A stretch of 33,960 nucleotides of DNA from Prasinococcaceae sp. CCMP 1430 (taxonomy: Eukaryota > Prasinodermophyta > Palmophyllophyceae > Prasinococcales > Prasinococcaceae), in NCBI GenBank assembly GCA_013416795.1, contig RQSC01000028.1, forward strand, positions 1,103,502 through 1,137,461. The letters run 5' to 3'. Shown piece after piece: positions 27,795 through 33,960 of the stretch. The notes below the pieces were generated by a model, which worked only from the letters and a program-made list of their open reading frames with translations, ran no database searches and was not told the DNA's origin. A program made the position numbers and the translations under genes. Position 1 is the first letter of the stretch. Each line of letters opens with the position of its first letter.

Positions 27795-29456
27795 ATGCGT
27801 CAGATGATTCTTTCCATCGCGGTGAGTTGCCAGCACCTGCACCCACGCTCCGTAAGTTTTCCCCAGCGGAAGATCCGGATTTTGGCGCCCGCGCAGGCCG
27901 GGTGCTTGCTGCGCGAGCTTGGTTGGGCGAGAACCTGTGAGGTTTGCGCGGCGGCTGGGAGCGAGTGGGAGGTGGGCGCACGCGCGTGGGGGGCGGTGGG
28001 CACTCGGCGGGCCGGCGGCGGCCCTCCCGGCGGGCGCGCAACGCGCGGTCCCGCACTGCGGCGCGCGGACGCAAGCTCGCGGCTGCGTCGGGCGAGGGGG
28101 CGGGCGGCGGCGAGAGCGCATCCCCGAGGACAGCTGCGGCGGACTCCTCGGACGGCGCCAGCGGTGGAGATGGCGCGACGTCCGAGGGCGAGGCTCGCAG
28201 GCGCGCCGCCCGCGACGACGCGCGTGAAGCGCTCCGCAGCAGCAGCGAGTACGTGTGGCGCATGCCCTCCGAGCGCATCGAGGCTCTCGTCGGCAAGGCA
28301 CGCGGGGACGACGACGAGGATGACGGGCCGGTGCGTCAAATGCGTGGTACTGACGCGGCTAGCCTTTGCTGCGCGCAGGCCCAGCCTGAGGAGCAGCCCC
28401 TTTGCGCGCAGCGTGCGCGCCGCCCACGGCTTTGGGTACGCCCTCATGTGAGGGTTTTGGGAGGCAGCGCAGCGCGCCGGGTTGCTCAGCTGGGGCGCGG
28501 GCGTTTGCGCGCCCGCGCCCGCGCCCGCGCGCGTCGACCAGCTCTGGCGCTCGGACTTCGGTCGGTGAGCGTGGGGCGCCCGCCGCGGTACTTCGAAGCA
28601 CAGGATGACTGACGCCGATGCGCGTGGCCGTGCTTGCGCATGCGCGCCGGAGCAGTCCGCGTCGGCGACCATCAACGAGGGCAAAGCGGACCCGACGGGT
28701 TCACTGTCCATCGGCGCGTTCAACTCTTGGGCTTCCATGCCCGTGGACACCCAGCCGGACTTTTTCTCAGCACGAGCCGACCGGGAGGCCGAGCGCGCCG
28801 CGGAGCGCGCCGCGCGCGAGGCCGAGCGCGCCGAAATCGAGGCGGCGGCTATCGCCGCAAAGGAGGAGCTGCGGCGCCGCTCAGACGCGGAATATGCGGA
28901 CCTCAAGTCGACTCTGGACCGAGGCGCACTCGTGTGCGCCGGCGGCGGCGCTGCGTATTTGTTTCTCGCCTACGGCCCCGACGCCGCTGCGAGCTATGGT
29001 GTGGGCGCCGCGCTCGGCATCGCGTATTGGGGGGAACTCGTGCGCGAGGTCGACGCGCTAGATGGACAAAATAGCCCGCCGCCCGAGCCCGCACCCGCGC
29101 AGGCAGGGCTGCCGGAGCGCGCGGCGTGGGCCGTGCGCAGGCTGCGCGGCGCATTCCAGCGCGGGCTTTTGCAGCGCCGCATACTGCTGCCAGCGGCAGT
29201 CGCTCCCGTGTGGGCGCTCTGGAATGCTGTGGAGCCAGGTGAGGTCCACCTCGGGCTGCCGCTGCTGTGGGTGGGGTTCTTCGCGTACAAGATCGGCATC
29301 GTTTACTGGGCGTATACCGAGGAAGTGGCGCCTACCTGGGCGGGGGCCGAGCGCGGTGGCGGCATCGACTTCAAGCGACTCGGCTACTCAGCTTGGATAG
29401 CGCTCGGCGTGGTGGCTTTCTACCTCGCGTTCGGGCCTGACTCCCAAGGTCCGTGA
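27795..29456 (+). CDS. CGL160-like plastid ATP synthase assembly factor (AtpI/UncI-like membrane domain)
   Basis: The last exon, 28656-29456, is certain. It follows an intron 28331-28655 (GTGCGT...CAG, phase 0) and an exon ending GDDDEDDGP. An upstream start is proposed: ATG 27795, 9 codons, donor at 27822 (GTGAGT) and acceptor near 28075, all in phase, but unproven. The protein has a charged helix (about 28780-28900) and then membrane segments. YADLKSTLDRGALVCAGGGA, AYGPDAAASYGVGAALGIAY, ILLPAAVAPVWALWNAVEPG and LLWVGFFAYKIG follow the C-terminal domain of plant CGL160 and related proteins, which help assemble the membrane rotor of the chloroplast ATP synthase. An ATG at 28605 would give an alternative 283-residue form. 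Family recognition is from memory of motif order. Confidence 0.65.
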
Positions 29457-29706
29457 CGCTCGCCTGGCGTACACGCAGGCGCGGACGCCAACGAAGCGCG
29501 CGCTTTGCGACAGCACTGTGCGCACGCGGCTGGCCTGCTCGTGAACTAGCGCGCACCTTTTTTTTTAATATGTACGAGGGCTCTCCCCAGACCCGTCAAA
29601 CAGACAGGGCGCCGACACACGCGCCCTCCGAGCAACGTCACTATGACGCGCACGCCGTCCTCGCGCTCGGCCGCGCGGCACCGCGAGCTGTGGAGTCCAA
29701 ACCATC
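29457..29706. other. Tail-to-tail gap between CGL160-like and p25-alpha genes
   Basis: 250 bp with a T9 run near 29560. No frame or RNA gene is seen. Confidence 0.5.
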
Positions 29707-30774
29707 CTACGCGGCCTCCGCTGCGGTGGCCTCGCCCTCCTGGGCGCCGTCGGTGATCTTGAGGTGTGCGAGGTAGGTCATGAGGTCGGTGGCCGGCTTG
29801 CCCTTGAGCTCCGCCATCTGGCAGACAGCGCGGTAGAAATGCATGAACGACATGGAGAGCTCGCGAGCAGGCGTGATCTCCACGAAGATCTTCTTGGCCC
29901 CCTTCTCGGTGACGCGCGAGTCCAGCAAATTGCAGTCACGGCAGAGCTTGAGGAAGATGAAATCGCGCATCTCGTCGACGCTGTGCGAGCCTTCTGCCTC
30001 ACCAAAGCGGCAGAAGCGCTCGAAGAGGTTGCGCATGCCGGTGATCACCTCCTCGTCCACGTCGAGCTGCTCGGCGGCAGCGAGCTGCGCGCTGTCCGCC
30101 GAGTACTTGCCCACGTACGGGGTCTTAGGCTTGGGTGCGAGCTTGTCCACGTCCTCTTCCTTGTGCCCCCCGAGCACCAGGGTCCGCTTGCAGAGCTCCT
30201 GCATCGGCACTCCCTTCGTCTCGGCCAGCAGCGCCATTGCGTCCAGGAATTGGTGGTAGCCAAGCTTCATCTCGCCGAAGGGCACGCTCTCCTTGTACAC
30301 CTGGCCCAGCTGCTTGAGACCGAACCCCTCACTCATGACGCCTAGCCCCTCGGCCATCTTCTTGAAGACCTCTTTATTCATGCGCAGCGTGAGCCAGTCG
30401 CCCTCTTGGATTTTGAGGTTGTCGCGCCGCTTGAACGTCTTGAAGCTACACAGACAGTAGAAGATGTCCTTGAGCTCCCGGGTGTCCAGCACGTGCTGTC
30501 GCCGCTTGGACGCGTTGTAGAACGACGCGAACTCATCGAAAGACAGCTCGCCGTCTTCATTCGCGTCGATCCTCTTGAACTCGCGCTCCACAACCTCTTC
30601 GACGTCGGTGTCGTCGAGGCCGTCGAACGCGCCCAGCGCCGCGAGGCAGAACGGCAGCTCATCGCGGCTTATGACGCCGTCGCCATCGAGGTCGTACTTG
30701 TGGAAGACAACCCTGGCCTCTGCCTCGCGCTCGTCTGCCTCAGCGACGAGGTCTTCGAACTTCCAAGATGACAT
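29707..30774 (-). CDS. EF-hand protein with p25-alpha (TPPP-like) domains
   Basis: A 355-residue single-exon protein from the ATG at 30774 (CGCCATGT context). Two canonical calcium-binding EF loops lie at residues 28-39 (DLDGDGVISRDE) and 70-81 (DANEDGELSFDE). The C-terminal part (LFERFCRFGE, FIFLKLCRDCNLLDSRVTEK, KKIFVEI, SFMHFYRAV) is a p25-alpha/TPPP domain, which binds tubulin and promotes microtubule bundling. The middle (MNKEVFKKMAEGLGVM, KLGYHQFLDAMALLAETKG) looks like a second, more diverged p25-alpha unit. A calcium-responsive microtubule or flagellar role is inferred. The C-terminus is Ala/Glu-rich. It is head-to-head with the gene at 31341. Confidence 0.85.
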   Translation of the reverse strand: MSSWKFEDLVAEADEREAEARVVFHKYDLDGDGVISRDELPFCLAALGAFDGLDDTDVEEVVEREFKRIDANEDGELSFDEFASFYNASKRRQHVLDTRELKDIFYCLCSFKTFKRRDNLKIQEGDWLTLRMNKEVFKKMAEGLGVMSEGFGLKQLGQVYKESVPFGEMKLGYHQFLDAMALLAETKGVPMQELCKRTLVLGGHKEEDVDKLAPKPKTPYVGKYSADSAQLAAAEQLDVDEEVITGMRNLFERFCRFGEAEGSHSVDEMRDFIFLKLCRDCNLLDSRVTEKGAKKIFVEITPARELSMSFMHFYRAVCQMAELKGKPATDLMTYLAHLKITDGAQEGEATAAEAA

Positions 30775-31340
30775 GGCGGAGGCGCGTGTGCTCGCAGCCA
30801 ACCGCGCGCGGCCGGTTCACGCGCAAGCGCTCCGGGGCAGTGCGCGTCGCGCTCCTGGGCCGCTACCGCGACGGCTCGCAGGCCGACGGGGAAGGCAGGA
30901 GCTCCGGCCCGCCGTGGGTGCTCTGCGCGCGGGGGTTGGGGGTGGGGGGGCGGGGGACACCCTTCTCGTGCGGACGGGTGCTTCTACGCCCTCGCGCCGG
31001 CTCGTCCGCGGCTCGCAGAGTGGCGCCCGCCCCCGCCCCGACGCCTCCTCCCGACCCCACCACCCACGCCCCGCACCACGCCCGCGCTCCCTCCCCTTCC
31101 CCCGCTCCCTCTCCCTCCCTCCCGCTCCCTCCCGCGCGCCCGGATATCCCCCCTCCCTCCCCCCCCTCTTTCCCCCCTCCCCGACTGTGACTGTGACGGC
31201 AGTTGGGCGCAGCGCGTGCGCACGAACGCACGGGCGGGCGGGCGGCGGGGGAACGCGCGCTTCAGTCGACATGGGGTGTCCCAGGGGGTTCAGGTTTGGG
31301 GGATTGGGGTTGTCCACGTTGATTTTGATGGGATGGTGGC
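30775..31340. promoter_or_regulatory. Divergent 566-bp region with a long polypyrimidine tract
   Basis: A gap between head-to-head genes. Positions 31084-31184 are almost pure C/T (CCCT-type repeats), able to form a triplex or, on the other strand, a G-quadruplex. A G-rich patch lies at about 30933-30956. The frames that cross it are low complexity and not credible. The promoter role is inferred. Confidence 0.45.
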
Positions 31341-32024
31341 ATGCGCGTGCGTCGGCAGTTTGTGAGCGCTGGCGGCAGAGTTGCGGGAGAAGGGTTTTGG
31401 GAGAGCGGATCGGACCGGCGCGCGGCGCGGCCACACGCGCGGCGGCGCGCCGCAGGCCCTCTCGGGCGCGGCACTGCGCGGCGCAGCGCGGCGCGGTGCG
31501 CCGCCAAGAAGGGCGGCTTCGGCGCGAAGAAGGCGGGCGGCTTCGGCGCGAAGAAGGGGGGCGGCGCGGGCGGCGGCGGTGCTCCGAAGCTCAAGAAGGG
31601 CGACAAGGCGGACAAGTACGGCGTGAGCGTGCGCCGCGCGCCCGGCGGCCGCTGGATGGGCCTCGGCGAGGTGCGCGTTGCGGAGGGCGCGTCGGTCACG
31701 GACGCGGCCGTCGGCCTGGCCACCGAGATTCGCAAGGGCCACAAAAAGCTCTACCCGCAGATGTCCAAGGCGTTCCTGTCGGCCGGTGAGAGCGTCGAGT
31801 TCGGCGTCGTGCCTGGTGGATGGGTGCAGTACATCGACGCCGGTGACGAGAGCGTCACCGTGGTGGACCTCGATGGGGCGGCGGGGGACGCCGTGGCCGC
31901 CGAGTTCAAGACGGCATTCGCCGCGGCCGACTCGCCCGCGCGCCTCTCCGACACCAAGGCGGGCACGCCGCAGGCGCCCAAGCAGATTGGCAAGGCCAAC
32001 CCGAAGGGCTACTTGGAAATGTAA
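31341..32024 (+). CDS. Small precursor protein, probably plastid-targeted, possibly HHL1-like
   Basis: 227 residues. The first 50 are Arg/Ala/Ser/Gly-rich with no acidic cluster, ending RSAARCAAKK, like a stromal transit-peptide cleavage region. Then come GGFGAKK repeats and a compact domain: KYGVSVRRAPGGRWMGLGEV, AVGLATEIRKGHKKLYPQMS and GESVEFGVVPGGWVQYIDAG. This domain resembles, from memory, the plastid HHL1-like/DUF family connected with high-light tolerance; the match is tentative. An intron in the leader cannot be excluded (a CAG at about 31358-31360). The stop at 32022-32024 leaves a tail-to-tail gap with the next gene. Confidence 0.6.
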   Translation: MRVRRQFVSAGGRVAGEGFWESGSDRRAARPHARRRAAGPLGRGTARRSAARCAAKKGGFGAKKAGGFGAKKGGGAGGGGAPKLKKGDKADKYGVSVRRAPGGRWMGLGEVRVAEGASVTDAAVGLATEIRKGHKKLYPQMSKAFLSAGESVEFGVVPGGWVQYIDAGDESVTVVDLDGAAGDAVAAEFKTAFAAADSPARLSDTKAGTPQAPKQIGKANPKGYLEM

Positions 32025-32255
32025 ACAAGGAGTGCCTCTTCGAAACGGTGCGGACGCCCTTGTTGGTGGAACGCTCCGGCTGTCGCCCGTCTTAAACACC
32101 TCGCGCGGGCCGCGCGCGCCGTCGCCGTCGCTCACCCCTGGCGCAGGCGCCAGGTCGGCCAGCGATCGGCCGCGTCGCCACCTCCGCGAGTGCGCCTATC
32201 TACGTTCGCTGCGCGCTCGGTCCCACGCGCGTGCAGCGCCTGGCTACCTCGAAGA
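32025..32255. other. Tail-to-tail gap
   Basis: 231 bp between convergent stop codons. Nothing coding is seen. Confidence 0.5.
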
Positions 32256-33189
32256 TCACAGTGCGATGGCGTGAAGCGAGTGCAGGTTCGACGTGAGGTC
32301 TCCCACGCCGGAGCTGCTCGATCCACACGCGCCGGCGAAGCCGACGAAGCCGAGGAGGGCCGCCGGGAGCACGCTGCCGACGAAGGCACCCACTGTGCCC
32401 GCCATGTCCTCCTTGTCACCCACGCTGTCCTGGCTTGTCTGCCAGTGGCGCACTCCCCTGCGCGACTTCGACGCGGCCCTCGCCAGCCGAATGGCGCCGC
32501 GCGCCGTCACCGAGAGCGCGCTGATCGCCGCCGCGCCGAGCGCGTCCGCCGCGCCGTAGGGGAGCCACGTGCCGCCCGCGGGCGCCGTCGGCGAGCCGCA
32601 TGCGCCGCTGCCCGCCCGTTCGACCCCTTTCCAGCCGTCGTCGCTTTCCGCATGCCCGTCCCACTCGCTCTCGCTCACGCACGCTTCGTCAGCGCACACC
32701 TCCGCCCACTCCTGCATGTCCTCGAAGGCGGAGTCCACCCGCCCCGGCGAGGCGCTCGCGGGCTGCAACCTCCCGCGGGCGCCGCTCGCGCTGAAGCCCT
32801 GCAGGCTCGGCGCGGGCGCGGGCGAATTGTCCATCCAACTCGACGCGAGCTCCGGGCTCTCGCACGGCTCCCCCCCGGTTCCGGGGCGGTCGACGAACTC
32901 GAAGCCGTCGGAGGACGCGACCTCCGACGAGTCCCCTTCCGAGCGGCACTCGGTCTCGCGGGCGGCGCCCCCAAACGCGGCCGCCGCGACGCGCGCGGCT
33001 ATCCCCGCGGCGGTGCCCTCGCCCATGAGCCTGTCCAGGTTGAACGCGGCCGCCTCGGCCGCCGCGGCGTCGCCGGCCGCGCGGCAGCACTCGCCGAAGT
33101 CGAACGCCTCCGACGCGGCGTCTGCGCCCGCGTCGGACGCGCCGCAGTGCGGCGCGAGGTCGTCGCCGGCCAATGAGATGCTCTCCGCG
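32256..33189 (-). CDS. Unknown acidic protein with a hydrophobic C-terminal segment
   Basis: A frame of about 310 residues with balanced composition: acidic and tryptophan-containing patches (SSDGFEFVDRPG, SEWDGHAESDDGWKGVE) and FNLDRLMGEGTAAGIAARVA. A single hydrophobic stretch near the end, VGAFVGSVLPAALLGFVGFA, may be a membrane anchor. The opposite strand is Arg/Pro/Ser-rich and looks like a shadow. No in-frame ATG occurs before SAESISLAGDD, but a GCGCAG just before it (about 33190) is a plausible acceptor, so a first exon further right is expected. I do not recognise a family. Confidence 0.45.
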
Positions 33190-33960
33190 CTGCGCACGCG
33201 CGTGGCAGTGGGCGGTCAGTCCGGCGGGCCGTCAGTCGCTCGGCAGAGCGGAAGCGTGTGCGTTCCCACCCTCTGGGCGGGAAATCGCGGGAGCCCCGCG
33301 CGCGGCGTTGCGACCGCTCCCGGATGCGTCCTGAGCTCAGAATCGACGCCTCGCATCCGCCAAATTGGCCGCCGCTCCGCGCGATTGAATCGCGATAAGC
33401 GCGCGCGAGAGCGAGCGAGCGAGCGCGCGCAGACGCAGACGCAGGCCGAGGAGGAGGGGCGGGAGGAGGGGGAGGAGGCGCGCGGCGCGCAGGCGCCCTC
33501 CCAACCTCGCACGCCTGCGAGGGCCGTGCGGCTCCTCCCCTCTCCCCCTCCCTCTGGCGCGCGCGCGAGAGAGAGCGCAGCCTGCCGCCCCCCCCACACA
33601 CAACCCACCCGCCCGCCCGCGGGCACGCCACGCGGCGGGCGTCCACGCGCGCTTTTTTGCACCCGATTTTTCGCGGCAAGTGAGCGCTTTCGCGCCCGCC
33701 ATTCCGTCGTTTTTGGGATCGGCAGTGGCGGATCGCGTGCGGGGTAAACCGCGGCGCGCGCTTTCGCGCGCGCGCGTCGCCACGCGCGCGCCACGCGCGC
33801 GCGCGCGCATCTTTTCCCGGCGCGCGGCGGTTTCTGCGGAGCGCGCAAATTCGCGCGCGCAGCGAATGGCGAGACATATTTGAAGCGGCAATTTCGAGAC
33901 TCCGCAAAAAGCGCGGCGGCGGCAGCGGCGGTGCGCGCCGCGCGAGAGTGCGCGCGCGCG
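33190..33960. other. GC-rich end of window, no supported gene
   Basis: About 770 bp with purine-rich runs (33405-33485), a polypyrimidine patch (about 33535-33600) and alternating CG tracts (33750-33800). Two E2F-like TTTCGCGC sites lie at 33688 and 33762. It probably contains the 5' region of the minus-strand gene. All long frames here look like composition artefacts. Confidence 0.4.

Noticed and set aside
28605-28655. ATG 28605 as the sole start of the CGL160-like protein
   Set aside because: An in-phase acceptor at 28654-28655 and an in-phase upstream exon ending at 28330 fit better; kept as an alternative.
32569-33747. 392-residue plus-strand frame
   Set aside because: Ser/Pro/Arg/Ala-rich, running through simple repeats. 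The minus-strand frame has the more natural composition.

Overview
The window is nuclear DNA from a GC-rich, intron-containing eukaryote, most likely a unicellular alga. Seen directly: GT-AG introns that restore conserved motifs when removed, a TTTAGGG telomere-type array, and very short intergenic gaps. Three proteins look plastid-related: a CGL160-like ATP synthase assembly factor, a bacterial-type YchF GTPase, and a small precursor with a transit-like leader. Filamin repeats, p25-alpha/EF-hand and FG-GAP sequence argue against a land plant. A haptophyte or another GC-rich microalga fits, but the lineage is inference.

Layout. 1-2062: Ser/Thr kinase (+), possibly continuing off the left edge. 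2354-3286: TLC-domain membrane protein (-). 3284-3647: C-terminal part of fructose-1,6-bisphosphatase (+) with no N-terminal half. 3680-4166: proline-rich reading frame with a membrane helix (-). 4473-4666: about 27 TTTAGGG units. 4873-7335: polynucleotide phosphorylase (+). 7542-8804: a ubiquitin fusion protein (-). 9145-14016: a filamin-repeat protein (+). 14235-14984: ubiquitin C-terminal hydrolase (+). 15129-16135: coiled-coil protein (-). 16346-17627: YchF (+). 17751-21654: RING/TRAF-zinc-finger protein (-). 22100-23399: SAM methyltransferase (+). 23672-25443: cytosolic aspartyl-tRNA synthetase (-). 26375-27691: long-chain polyprenyl diphosphate synthase (+). 27795-29456: CGL160-like protein (+). 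29707-30774: EF-hand/p25-alpha protein (-). 31341-32024: probable plastid protein (+). 32256-33189: unknown acidic protein (-).

Genes alternate strand almost perfectly, so most intergenic gaps are either shared 5' regions or tail-to-tail 3' regions. The genes are mostly unrelated housekeeping functions (RNA decay, ubiquitin handling, translation, isoprenoids, plastid biogenesis, cytoskeleton) and I see no operon-like pathway.

The strongest candidates for something undescribed are these. (1) A single complete ubiquitin fused to a 163-residue extension that is not one of the two ribosomal proteins and ends in a second, degenerate ubiquitin-like fold. (2) The 3.2-4.9 kb patch, where an interstitial telomere array and three genes lacking 5' parts lie together. 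(3) An isolated FG-GAP repeat fragment abutting an ambiguous base. (4) A 291-bp AT-rich segment bounded by inverted AAACCCTACATC arms. All exon structures are my own reading of splice junctions and have not been tested against RNA.
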